Shown here piece after piece: positions 8,282-17,100 of a DNA stretch of 64,000 nucleotides. The notes beneath the pieces are model-generated. The model worked only from the letters and a program-made list of their open reading frames with translations, did no database searches and was not told the origin of the DNA. Numbering within the stretch: the first letter of the stretch is position 1; each line of letters opens with the position of its first letter. The translations under genes and the position numbers were made by a program. Source of the DNA: Sanguibacter antarcticus (GTDB taxonomy: Bacteria; Actinomycetota; Actinomycetes; Actinomycetales; Cellulomonadaceae); NCBI RefSeq assembly GCF_002564005.1, contig NZ_PDJG01000001.1:2728001-2792000 (forward strand). The letters run 5' to 3'.

Positions 8282-9487
8282 TCACGCGCTCCGCTCGGCG
8301 GCGGCGGCGCGCTCGAAGGCGGTGCGGAGCACGCTGATCTCGGCGCTGCTGGGCTCGTCGCCGGTGACGTGCTCGACGAACCCTGTCGCGACGTCGACCG
8401 GGTCGCTCGCGGCCGTGACCGTGAGGCTGACCGACTGCCGGGGCTCACGCGCCTCGGGGCGGTGCTGCATGACGAGCGCGTGCGGGAACAGCTCCTTGAG
8501 CTGGACGTTCATCTCGCGCGGCCGTGCTCGGTCGGTGACGACCAGGCGCACCCAGTCGTCCCGGTGGGCCTCTCCGGCGGCACCGAGCAGGTCGGCCAGA
8601 GGGCCGACGACCTCGCTCAGCCGGCGCGGCACCGGTGCGAGGTGCAGCTCGGGCTCGCCGACGCCCCCCGGCGCCCGGCCGTCCGCCGGGTCGGCGAGCT
8701 CGACGACGACCGTCGACTTCGTGTGGCGCATCTCGGAGAACGAGTACGCGAGCGGCGACCCGGAGTAGCGGCCGACGGTGCCTGCCGGGAACGCGACGCG
8801 CTGCGGTCCGTGGAGGTGGCCGAGGGCGACGTAGTCGACGCCGGCGAAGACCCCGGCCGGCACGCTGTCGACGCCTCCGACCCGGATGTCGCGCTCTGAC
8901 TCCGACGCCTCGCCGCCGACGACGAACGCGTGCGCCATGACGACAGACCGGACCGGCCGCCCCGCCGCGCTCGTGCGCAGCGCGAGGTCGGCGCGGACCC
9001 GACGCATCGCCGCCCCCATGACCGCTTCGTGCGAGCGGCCCAGCGGCTCAGGGGCGTCGTCCCGCAGTGCGGTGCGCGCCACATCCGGGTCGAGGTAGGG
9101 CAGGGCGTAGACGAGGACGGGCGGACCGCCGTGCGGGTCGACGAGCTCGACCGGCCTGCCCACGTCCGCGACCCGAGCGCGGACGTGGATGCCGGAGCGC
9201 AGCACGTCCGCGCCGAAGCCGAGCCTGACGGCGGAGTCGTGGTTGCCCGGCGTGATGACGACCTGGGCGTGCTCGGAGAGCCGTTCCACGGTCTGAGACA
9301 AGAGGGTGACGGCCTCGACGGGCGGGATGGCGCGGTCGTACACGTCGCCGGAGACGACGACCGCAGCGACGCCTTCGGAACGGGTCAGCTCGACGAGGTG
9401 GTCGAGGTACGCGGCCTGGTGCTCGACGAGATCGACACCGTGGAGCGTCCGCCCGAGGTGCCAGTCAGAGGTGTGCAGGATCCGCAT
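8282..9487 (-). CDS. sbcD: Exonuclease subunit SbcD
   Basis: 401 residues from the ATG that begins MRILHTSDWHLG; an upstream extension of the reading frame has no family character. The metallophosphoesterase motifs are clear: DWHLG (Asp-x-His) near residues 7-11, SGDVYDR near 53-59, GNHDS near 83-87, and the later GHLHGP. SbcD is the Mn-dependent nuclease of the SbcCD complex (3'-5' exonuclease and hairpin endonuclease). It is the first gene of the sbcDC operon. Upstream lies the STAS-protein gene on the same strand with a gap of about 38 bases, so a longer transcript is possible. Confidence 0.94.
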   Translation of the reverse strand: MRILHTSDWHLGRTLHGVDLVEHQAAYLDHLVELTRSEGVAAVVVSGDVYDRAIPPVEAVTLLSQTVERLSEHAQVVITPGNHDSAVRLGFGADVLRSGIHVRARVADVGRPVELVDPHGGPPVLVYALPYLDPDVARTALRDDAPEPLGRSHEAVMGAAMRRVRADLALRTSAAGRPVRSVVMAHAFVVGGEASESERDIRVGGVDSVPAGVFAGVDYVALGHLHGPQRVAFPAGTVGRYSGSPLAYSFSEMRHTKSTVVVELADPADGRAPGGVGEPELHLAPVPRRLSEVVGPLADLLGAAGEAHRDDWVRLVVTDRARPREMNVQLKELFPHALVMQHRPEAREPRQSVSLTVTAASDPVDVATGFVEHVTGDEPSSAEISVLRTAFERAAAAERSA

Positions 9488-9525
9488 GCTGCGACGGTAT
9501 CCGCCACCGCCGACATCGTCTCCGG

Positions 9526-9894
9526 TCACGCGCCGGCGGCGACCGACTCCTGTGCACCGGAGCGCTCGATGGTGAAGAGCTCGCGCATGCCGACCATGTC
9601 GAGCAGGTCGACGAGGTTGACCGGCGGGTCGAGAAGGACGAGCTCGAGCGAGCTCTCGTCGCACACCTTGTAGACCTGGACGAGGAAGGCGATGCCTGAG
9701 GAGTCGATGAACGTCACGCGTCGGGTGTCGAGGACGACCGGGGCGTCACGGCCGACGAGGGAGACCATCGCGGCGCTCGCCTGCTCACGCAGCGCTGCGT
9801 CGATGTCGCCGGTCAGGGTGATGAGCGTCGTGCCCGGCCGGACAGAGCACGTGATCCCGTTCGCGTCGTCGCGGTCCGTGGGTGTGGAGGTCAT
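9526..9894 (-). CDS. STAS-domain protein (anti-sigma factor antagonist-like)
   Basis: 122 residues from the ATG beginning MTSTPTDRDD, preceded by GGAAGAAG on the coding strand. The STAS fold is seen in LITLTGDID (strand 1) and in RVTFIDSSGIAFLV, where the Ser in DSSG is the residue phosphorylated by RsbW/SpoIIAB-type kinases in anti-anti-sigma factors. A C-terminal tail ends in SVAAGA. Such proteins bind an anti-sigma kinase and release a sigma factor. No kinase or sigma gene of that type is next to it; the closest signal-type proteins are the roadblock pair 3.5 kb away. The function is therefore known only at family level. Confidence 0.88.
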   Translation of the reverse strand: MTSTPTDRDDANGITCSVRPGTTLITLTGDIDAALREQASAAMVSLVGRDAPVVLDTRRVTFIDSSGIAFLVQVYKVCDESSLELVLLDPPVNLVDLLDMVGMRELFTIERSGAQESVAAGA

Positions 9895-10128
9895 GATCTT
9901 CTTCCTGTACTGCCCTGTGCGAGGGTCCGGGAGCGCCCGGAGAAGCGCGTCACGATCGGCACGCGGAATACGTCGGCTGACGTTAACCGCCCGGCGTGGA
10001 AATTTCCACCGCACCAGAGCGAGGCGACAGGCCCCGGTTCTGCCTCTCGTTCGTCCGAGAGGTGACTTCCGGGGTGAGATCGACCCGCTGTCCAGGGGTT
10101 TCCCAGAATTCCGTTGCAGAATTGTTAC

Positions 10129-10602
10129 ATGACGTCAAAGACGACTCAGATCGCAGCGGCCGGCCTCCTCGCCCTCGCCATGCCCCTCGCCCAGGCAGGA
10201 CCCGCGAGCGCGACCTCGATAGAACGGCACACGACCCTGTCCCCCGTCTTCTCCCAGACCGAGGCGGTCGGCCGAGACATCCTCGTCGCCGCCACCCGCA
10301 CCACCGCGCTGCCCGACGACCTCGCCGCCGTCGTGCGCGACGCCGTCGCCTCCGCCGACGCCGCGACCACCGACGCGCGCACCGCGCTCTCGCAGGCCAA
10401 CAGCCCCGACGTCCACACGCGGTGGAACGCCGAGGGCGCCCTCCAGGACGCACGGACCGCGCTCGACGCCGCCTCTGCCGAGCTCCGCTCGGTCACGGCG
10501 CTCGTCGACGGGATCGACGCATCCACGACGCAGGCGCTGCGCGTGCTCCAGGACGACATCGACCTCCTGCGCGGCGCCGGGTCAGCCCTGACCTCAGACT
10601 GA
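10129..10602 (+). CDS. Small exported alpha-helical protein, unknown function
   Basis: 157 residues from ATG 10129. A signal peptide is visible: MTSKTTQ, a hydrophobic core IAAAGLLALAMPLAQA and an AQA/ASA cleavage region. The mature part is Ala- and Asp-rich and almost wholly helical, with heptad-like patterns such as ALQDARTALDAASAELRSV and a second stretch near DDLAAVVRDAVASAD. I do not recognise a family. It resembles in size and composition the lipoprotein at 12408-12881 on the other side of the ABC-F gene, and the two may be diverged paralogues. Its last nine bases overlap the end of the convergent ABC-F gene. No convincing Shine-Dalgarno sequence precedes the start. Confidence 0.7.
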   Translation: MTSKTTQIAAAGLLALAMPLAQAGPASATSIERHTTLSPVFSQTEAVGRDILVAATRTTALPDDLAAVVRDAVASADAATTDARTALSQANSPDVHTRWNAEGALQDARTALDAASAELRSVTALVDGIDASTTQALRVLQDDIDLLRGAGSALTSD

Positions 10603-12294
10603 CAGCACGAGGACCTTGCCCCGCCAGGTCCGACGCAACCATCGGTCGTGCGACGCCGCCACGATCGTGCCGGGGGCCTTGCCGATCGCCTCCCCCAGCT
10701 CTTCCGCGAGCGCGAGCGAGATGTGGTTCGTCGGTTCGTCGAGCAGGAGGACCTCGGGGGCCTGCGCGACGAGCATGCCGAGCACCACGCGTCGGCGCTG
10801 CCCTGTGCTCAGCTCGCGCAGGGGCCGGTCCATGTCCCGGTCCTCGACGAGCCCGAACCCTTCGAGCGCTCTCGCTGCGCCGAGCAGGTCGAAGAGCTGG
10901 CGCGGCGAGCGGACGTCGTCCTGGAGGTAGACGTCTTGCTCGAGCAGGGCGACCCGCACGCCTGCGGCGGTCCGCACGGTACCGCGGGCGGGGACGATGT
11001 CACCGGCGAGGACGTGCAGGAGGGTCGACTTCCCGGAGCCGTTGGGGCCGGTGACGAGGAGCTTGGTCCCGGCGGCGACGTCGAGGCGTGCCAGCGTGAG
11101 ACGGCCGGGGACCACGACGTCGCGCACCGAGAGCACGCGTCCCTTCGCTGCGGCGATCGCGAGCCCGTGCGGTCCGGGGGCGAAGGTCAGCGGGAGCGGC
11201 GGGCGTCGTACCTGGGCACGTTCGAGGACGTCGAAGCGCTGCTGGGCGTTGCGCACGCGACGCGAGACGCTCGACTCGACGCGTGCGCCGTGGAAGTCGT
11301 AGCTCATCTTGTTGCGGTCGCTCATGAGCCGGTCGTGGCCGACCGCCCGGGCGGTCGTGTCGACTGCCTGGCGCAAGGACTCGAGCTCGGCCTGCTCCGC
11401 CTCGTAGACGCGCTGCCACTCGGCGCGCTCCTTCTTCTTCGCGACCCGGTAGTCGCGGTAGGCGCCGTGGGTGAGCGTGCCTGACTCGCCGGTGGGCGAG
11501 GGGTCGAGGTCGAGGATCTCCGTGCAGACCTCATCGAGGAAGTCCCGGTCATGGCTGGCGAGCACGACGATCCCGGGCATCGCCCGGACTGCTTCTCCGA
11601 GGAACTCTGCGGCGTCGTCGTCGAGATGGTTCGTGGGCTCGTCGAGCAGGAGCGCGCCGGGCTGACGGACGAGGAGCGCCGCGAGGCCGAGCCGGGTGCG
11701 CTCGCCACCGGACATCTGCCCGACGACCCGCCCGTGGAGGTGCTCGATGCCGAGGCCGGCGAGCGTCACGGCGGCGCGCCTGTCGGCGTCCCAGACCTCG
11801 GCGGCCTCGGCGCGCGCGAGGGCGCGGGCGTAGGAGGCTTCCGCTTCCGAGCGCGCGTCGGCGCTGCTGCCCTCGTGAGCGCCGACGCGGTCACGGTCGC
11901 CGTCGAGCGCGGCGAGCACCTCACCCGCGGTGAGCACCTGCGCCTCGAGCGCGCGGACCTCCGCGAGCGCGTCGGCGATCACCTGCTCGACGGTCGCTGT
12001 CGGGCCGTACGGCGTCTCTTGGTGGAGGAAGCCGAGGTCGTCTGGGCGCTGGACGGTGCCGGCGTCCGGCTCGTCGATCCCCGCGAGGAGCCGCAGCAGC
12101 GTCGACTTCCCGGCGCCGTTCTCACCGACGACCCCGACGCGGTGGCCGGGCGCGACGACGAGGGACACGGCGTCGAGGACCGTGCGCCCGTCGTAGTAGC
12201 GGGTGAGCCGTTCCGCGACGAGCGGTGCGGGCCCGTCGAGGAGCTCGTCGGGCGCGTGGACGGATGAGGGGCGATCAGGGCCTGCGTGGGTCAT
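10594..12294 (-). CDS. ABC-F family ATPase (ribosome-associated)
   Basis: 566 residues, ATG start. Two ABC domains without membrane segments: Walker A GENGAGKST near residue 57, signature MSGGERTRL near 198 and Walker B LLLDEPTNHLD near 217 in the first; GPNGSGKST near 425, an altered signature LSTGQRRR near 505 and LLLDEPTNHIS in the second. The linker between them is helical and charged (KKKERAEWQRVYEAEQAEL), as in ABC-F translation factors. ABC-F proteins bind the ribosomal E site and either tune elongation or eject antibiotics. The interdomain linker is of ordinary length, so antibiotic resistance cannot be claimed. Flanked by two small exported helical proteins, one of them overlapping its 3' end. 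Confidence 0.92.
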   Translation of the reverse strand: MTHAGPDRPSSVHAPDELLDGPAPLVAERLTRYYDGRTVLDAVSLVVAPGHRVGVVGENGAGKSTLLRLLAGIDEPDAGTVQRPDDLGFLHQETPYGPTATVEQVIADALAEVRALEAQVLTAGEVLAALDGDRDRVGAHEGSSADARSEAEASYARALARAEAAEVWDADRRAAVTLAGLGIEHLHGRVVGQMSGGERTRLGLAALLVRQPGALLLDEPTNHLDDDAAEFLGEAVRAMPGIVVLASHDRDFLDEVCTEILDLDPSPTGESGTLTHGAYRDYRVAKKKERAEWQRVYEAEQAELESLRQAVDTTARAVGHDRLMSDRNKMSYDFHGARVESSVSRRVRNAQQRFDVLERAQVRRPPLPLTFAPGPHGLAIAAAKGRVLSVRDVVVPGRLTLARLDVAAGTKLLVTGPNGSGKSTLLHVLAGDIVPARGTVRTAAGVRVALLEQDVYLQDDVRSPRQLFDLLGAARALEGFGLVEDRDMDRPLRELSTGQRRRVVLGMLVAQAPEVLLLDEPTNHISLALAEELGEAIGKAPGTIVAASHDRWLRRTWRGKVLVLSV

Positions 12295-12407
12295 GGTGCT
12301 CCAGTGTGGACCACGTGCCTGCGCGGGCGCACAACGTTTTCTGGATCCTCACGCTCCTGGTGCTGCGATCGATCGTGGTTCAGGACCCTGTCGGACACAA
12401 TGGAGCC

Positions 12408-12881
12408 ATGTCATCTCTTGCACCGTCATCGCACAGGACACGCGCCCGTCTCGCTGCCGTCGGTATCGCTGCAGCCCTCACGCTCTCGGCATGCTCAGAC
12501 GACGGCATCAGCGGGGACCTCCAACAGCTCGTCGCCGACGCTCGCTCGCAGGTCGAGTCGATCGCCGCCGACGCCGAGTCGTTGAGCGACCAGCTGGGCA
12601 GCCTTCCCGCCGACGCGCGCTCCACCGCAGAAGGGGCCGTCACCGCCGCGAAGGACGCCTCCGCCAAGGCCCAGGCCGCCCTGGACGACGCCGGCGAGAC
12701 CGGCGCAGACGCCGAGGAGACGACCTCCGACGCACAGTCGGCTCTCGACGACGCCAGCAGCCGGCTCGACTCGCTCCGCGCGCAGCTCGACGACGCGACG
12801 CCTCCCGACGTCATCGCGTCGATCGACTCTCTCCAGGCCGACGTCGACGCGCTCAAGCAGAAGCTCGTCGACGCGTCCTGA
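12408..12881 (+). CDS. Small alpha-helical lipoprotein, unknown function
   Basis: 157 residues from ATG 12408. The N-terminus is a lipoprotein signal: SHRTRARLAAVGIAAAL followed by the lipobox LSAC. The mature protein is a coiled-coil-like helix bundle rich in Ala, Asp and Ser, with runs such as AKDASAKAQAALDDA and AQSALDDASSRLDSLRAQL, and ends DVDALKQKLVDAS. It should sit on the outer face of the cell membrane. No known family. It is divergent from the ABC-F gene (113 bases between starts) and similar in size and character to the exported protein at 10129-10602. Upstream an extended frame exists but lacks a signal peptide in the right place. Confidence 0.75.
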   Translation: MSSLAPSSHRTRARLAAVGIAAALTLSACSDDGISGDLQQLVADARSQVESIAADAESLSDQLGSLPADARSTAEGAVTAAKDASAKAQAALDDAGETGADAEETTSDAQSALDDASSRLDSLRAQLDDATPPDVIASIDSLQADVDALKQKLVDAS

Positions 12882-13020
12882 ACAGGTCTGGGCCCGCTCG
12901 CCGAGCACCCCGTCGCAACGCAGGACGGACGACTCCCTCACGTCTGGGTCGCGCCGTCCGATGGGATGTCTGGACTCGCCTCGGAACCGCCGTGGCTCCG
13001 TAGACCCCTAGGACACACCT

Positions 13021-13386
13021 ATGACGACAGTGGACAGCACCCTCAACGCAGCGCTCCTCATCGAGGGCGCGATGGCAGTGGCCCTCGTAGACTATGACAG
13101 CGGCATGTCCCTCGGGCAGGCTGGCTCCGGAATCGACCTCGATGTCGCAGCCGCGGGCAACACCGACGTGGTGCGCGCCAAGCTCCGCACGATGCAGGCA
13201 CTCAACCTGCAGGAGGGCATCGAGGACATCCTCATCACGCTCTCCACCCAGATCCACCTCATCCGCCTCATCCAGAGCCAGTCCGGCAAGGGGCTGTTCC
13301 TCTACCTCGTCCTCGACAAGGGCCGCGCGAACCTCGCGATGGCTCGCCGGCAGCTCCTCAACCTGGAGCGCGAGCTCGAGATCTGA
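13021..13386 (+). CDS. Roadblock/LC7-like protein, first of a pair
   Basis: 121 residues, ATG start. The pattern ALVDYDSGMSLGQ, then DLDVAAAGNTDVVRAK and EGIEDILITLSTQIHLIRLI, followed by a FLYLVLDKGRANLAMARRQL strand-helix unit, is that of roadblock/LC7 (MglB-like) domains, which form homo- or heterodimers and regulate small Ras-like GTPases. The reading frame is followed by a strong stem-loop and then by a second protein of the same fold. In actinobacterial conservons such proteins accompany a histidine kinase and a GTPase; neither is present here. So this is an orphan roadblock pair whose GTPase partner, if any, is elsewhere. Family assignment is by motif pattern only. Confidence 0.72.
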   Translation: MTTVDSTLNAALLIEGAMAVALVDYDSGMSLGQAGSGIDLDVAAAGNTDVVRAKLRTMQALNLQEGIEDILITLSTQIHLIRLIQSQSGKGLFLYLVLDKGRANLAMARRQLLNLERELEI

Positions 13387-13408
13387 TCCTCCGCACGACG
13401 CGCACCAC

Positions 13409-13435
13409 CGCCAGCACCCCTCAGGGGTGCTGGCG
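13409..13435. terminator. Perfect 12-bp stem-loop between the roadblock genes
   Basis: Arms CGCCAGCACCCC (13409-13420) and GGGGTGCTGGCG (13424-13435) pair perfectly around the 3-base loop TCA. There is no T-tract after it. It lies 23 bases after the stop of the first roadblock gene and 40 bases before the second start, so it may be a terminator, an attenuator, or a processing site that sets unequal levels of the two proteins. Confidence 0.7.
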
Positions 13436-13474
13436 AACGCGCCAGACCTGGACCCACGGGACGGACAAGAGCAC

Positions 13475-13864
13475 ATGCTCGTCAAGCACCACGCCATGAA
13501 CGTCGCGAAGACGCTCCGGAGAGACATCCCGGGGATCCGTCGCGTGATGGTGGCACGCACAGACGGCCTGTCGTTCCACGACGACGCGCCTGACCAGGAC
13601 GAGGGCCCGGCTGCAGTCGCAGCAGCCACCGTGCTCGCCGTCGGCTACCAGGCCGTCGGGGCGTTCACGCTCGGTGCGCTGCAGGTGACGACGGTGCGCG
13701 GCCCGGACGGGTGCGTCGTGGTCTACCCGATCGACGCCCGGCACCTGCTCACCGTCGTCACCGACCCGAACGTCAACCTCGTCCTGCTCGACCGGGTCGC
13801 CCAGCGGCTCGCGGCCGAGCTCGCGAAGGCCGACGAAGGGACCGGCGGAAGTCTCTTCCCCTAG
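13475..13864 (+). CDS. Roadblock/LC7-like protein, second of a pair
   Basis: 129 residues from ATG 13475; an in-frame GTG near 13427 is possible but lies in the stem-loop. Features of the roadblock fold: an N-terminal helix (NVAKTLRRDIPGIRRVMVARTDGLSFHDD), a mid-chain helix AVAAATVLAVGYQAVGAFTLG, a strand GCVVVYPIDARHLLTVVTD and a C-terminal helix LLDRVAQRLAAELAKADEG. It matches the CvnB-like actinobacterial roadblock proteins better than the first of the pair. Likely a dimer partner of it. GTPase target unknown. The next gene encodes a tiny membrane protein under its own strong ribosome binding site. Confidence 0.78.
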   Translation: MLVKHHAMNVAKTLRRDIPGIRRVMVARTDGLSFHDDAPDQDEGPAAVAAATVLAVGYQAVGAFTLGALQVTTVRGPDGCVVVYPIDARHLLTVVTDPNVNLVLLDRVAQRLAAELAKADEGTGGSLFP

Positions 13865-13941
13865 GTGCAGCGCTCCCGAGACGTCGTCGGCGCACCGGCG
13901 CTGATATCTTGAGCGGAGAAACCAACTCCGGAGGAATCCCC

Positions 13942-14106
13942 ATGCGTCCCCTCTTTGCCGTCGCCATGACCGCCCTGTTCGTGCTCGGCCTGTACCTCAT
14001 GGGCGCGGCCACCGATTTCCCGGGCGCCGAGGCGTACGTGTTCGTCGCCGGTCTCCTCCTGTCGACCCTCGCCTTCTTCATCCCCATCCAGATGGTCAAG
14101 GACTGA
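13942..14106 (+). CDS. 54-residue two-helix membrane protein
   Basis: Start ATG 13942 is set by a strong GGAGGA at 13930-13935. The protein is MRPLFAVAM followed by two transmembrane segments (TALFVLGLYLMGAATD and AYVFVAGLLLSTLAFFIPI) and a short MVKD tail. No family recognised; small membrane proteins of this design are common in actinobacteria. Transcribed in the same direction as the roadblock pair but 77 bases downstream and just ahead of hrpA. Function unknown. Confidence 0.7.
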   Translation: MRPLFAVAMTALFVLGLYLMGAATDFPGAEAYVFVAGLLLSTLAFFIPIQMVKD

Positions 14107-14191
14107 CTCGCTCGACGACGAGTCCCGGAGCCGCACGGAGCCTTCTCCCGCGGGAAGAAATGTGTTGCGCCCGCTGGGAGAATAGTTCGTT

Positions 14192-17100
14192 GTGAGCACG
14201 GCTGACGAGAACCACCAGACCACCGACCCGAGCGCAGGGACCGAGCGTCCCAGCACCGCTCCTCGGCGGCCGCGCCGCAACCGCCGCGGACGATCCCCGA
14301 GCGACAGGTCCCGGGATGACGGGTCCCAGAGCGACAGACCTCGTGGCGACAGGCCCCGAGGCGGCGGCGTTCGCGTCCCGCGCGTCAACCCTGCCCGGCT
14401 CGCACGGGCGGCCGCTGCGCGCGCCGCGGTCGTCGTCCCACCCATCACCTATCCCGAGCAGCTGCCCGTCTCTGCGCGGCGCGAGGACATCGCTGCCGCG
14501 ATCCGCGACCACCAGGTGGTCATCGTCGCGGGCGAGACCGGCTCCGGGAAGACGACCCAGATCCCCAAGATCGCGCTCGAGCTCGGCCGCGGCCGAGCGG
14601 GGCAGATCGGTCACACCCAGCCGCGCCGCATCGCGGCTCGCACGGTCGCCGAGCGCATCGCGGAAGAAGTCGGCACGACGCTCGGCGAGATCGTCGGATA
14701 CCAGGTCCGGTTCACGGACACCTCCTCGGAGGAGACCCTCGTCAAGGTCATGACCGACGGCATCCTCCTCGCCCAGATCCAGCGCGACCCCCAGCTTCTC
14801 GCCTACGACACGCTCATCATCGACGAGGCGCACGAGCGGTCCCTGAACATCGACTTCATCCTCGGGTACCTCACGCGCCTGCTCCCCCAGCGCCCGGACC
14901 TCAAGGTCATCATCACCTCGGCGACCATCGACTCGGCGCGGTTCGCGCGACACTTCGCGCCCGGTGGACCGGCCCCAGCCCCAACCCCAGCCGACGAGGG
15001 TGCGCCTGCTGCGACGGGTCCAGGCTCGACCACGCCGCCCGACGTGCCCCTGGCTCCGGTCATCGAGGTCACCGGCCGGACGTTCCCCGTCGAGCTCCGG
15101 TACCGTCCGCTCACGCCCGAGGACGCGAAGAAGGGCGAGGAGCGCGACCTCATGACCGCCGTCTGCGAGGCGGTCGACGAGCTGAGCGCCGCCGGCCCCG
15201 GCGACATCCTCGTGTTCTTCTCCGGAGAACGAGAGATCCACGACGCATCCGACGCGCTCGCCGGGCACTTCGGTGCGCGCGTCAGCGACCCGCGGCGCCC
15301 GGACCACATCGAGGTCATGTCCCTGTACTCCCGGTTGTCCGCAGCCGAGCAGCACCGGGTCTTCCAGTCCCACCCCGGCCGGCGCGTCGTCCTGTCGACG
15401 AACGTCGCCGAGACGTCCCTGACCGTTCCAGGCATCCGCTACGTCATCGACCCGGGCACCGCCCGCATCTCCCGGTACTCCAAGGCGACGAAGGTGCAGC
15501 GGCTGCCCATCGAGCCCGTGTCGCAGGCGAGCGCGAACCAGCGGTCTGGGCGCTGCGGTCGTGTTGCGGACGGCATCGCGATCCGCCTGTACTCCGAGGA
15601 CGACTTCGAGTCGCGGCCCGAGTTCACCGAGCCGGAGATCCTGCGTACCTCCCTCGCGTCCGTCCTGCTCCAGATGATCTCTGTGGGCGTCGTGCGCACG
15701 CCCGACGACGTGGCGCGCTTCCCGTTCGTCGAGGCTCCCGACACACGGGCGATCCGCGACGGCGTCCAGCTCCTCACCGAGCTCGGTGCGCTCGAGACCC
15801 AGGCTCCCCCGGTTCCCCCGGAGCCCGCACGCACGACGGGCGGAGCCGAGCCCCAGACCACCGCCGGCTCGCTCGGGAAGGGTGGCGGCACGCGGCTCAC
15901 CGACGTCGGGCGTGCGCTCGCCCAGTTGCCGATGGACCCGCGCCTGGCGCGGATGATCGTCGAGGGCGGCAGGCGCGGGTCCGCGCGCGAGGTGATGATC
16001 GTCGCCGCCGCGCTGTCCATCCAGGACCCGCGCGAACGCCCAGCCGACTTCCGGCCCCAGGCCGACCAGTCGCACGCGCGCTTCACCGACCCGACCTCCG
16101 ACTTCCTCTCGTACCTCAACCTCTGGGAGTACGTCCGGGCCCAGCAACGAGACCTGGGGTCGTCGGCGTTCCGGCGCATGTGCAAGTCGGAGTACATCAA
16201 CTTCCTGCGGGTCCGCGAGTGGCAGGACGTCGTGGCGCAGCTGCGGGAGATGGCCAAGCCGCTCGGGATCGTCGTCAACGCGCCCAGCACCCATGCCGAG
16301 GCCGCGGACGACGACCTGCGCCTCACGTGGGACACCGACACCATCCACCGGTCCCTCCTCGCCGGGCTCCTCTCGCAGATCGGCATGCAGGAGGCCACCG
16401 AGGTCAAGGCCTCCAGCGTCAAGGGCCGCGAGAGCGCGAACGACCGTCGGGCGAAGAAGTTCGCGCGCAACGAGTACCTCGGCGCGCGCGGTGCCCGGTT
16501 CGCGATCTTCCCCGGGTCTGGCCTCGCGAAGAAGCCGCCGGTCTGGATCATGGCCGGCGAGCTCGTCGAGACGTCGCGGCTGTGGGGGCGCGACGTCGCC
16601 CGCATCCAGCCCGAGTGGGCCGAGGAGCTCGCGTCGCACCTCGTGAAGCGCACGTACTCCGAGCCGCACTGGTCGACCAAGCAGGGGGCTGCCCAGGCGA
16701 TCGAGAAGGTGCTGCTCTACGGCGTCCCGATCGTCACCGACCGCAAGGTCCTCTACTCCAAGGTCAACCCCGAGATCGCCCGCGAGCTCTTCGTCCGCCA
16801 CGCCCTCGTCCAGGGCGAGTGGACCACGCACCACGCGTTCTTCGCAGAGAACCGCAGGCTGCTCGACGAGGCCGCCGAGCTCGAGGCACGGTCCCGTCAG
16901 CGAGGCCTCATGGTCGACGACGACGCCCTCTTCGCGTTCTACGACGAGCGGGTCCCCGAGTCGGTCGTCTCGGCACGGCACTTCGACCAGTGGTGGAAGA
17001 ACGCCCGGCGCGACGACCCCGAGCTGCTGACGTTCACGCGCGACCTGCTCGTCCCCGAGGGCGCCACCTCGGTCTCCGCCGACGAGTTCCCCCACGAGTG

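Noticed and set aside
8281..8448. 56-residue extension at the start of SbcC
   Set aside because: It overlaps sbcD and is Ser/Pro/Arg-rich; the family start MYLHQLRL is at 8280.
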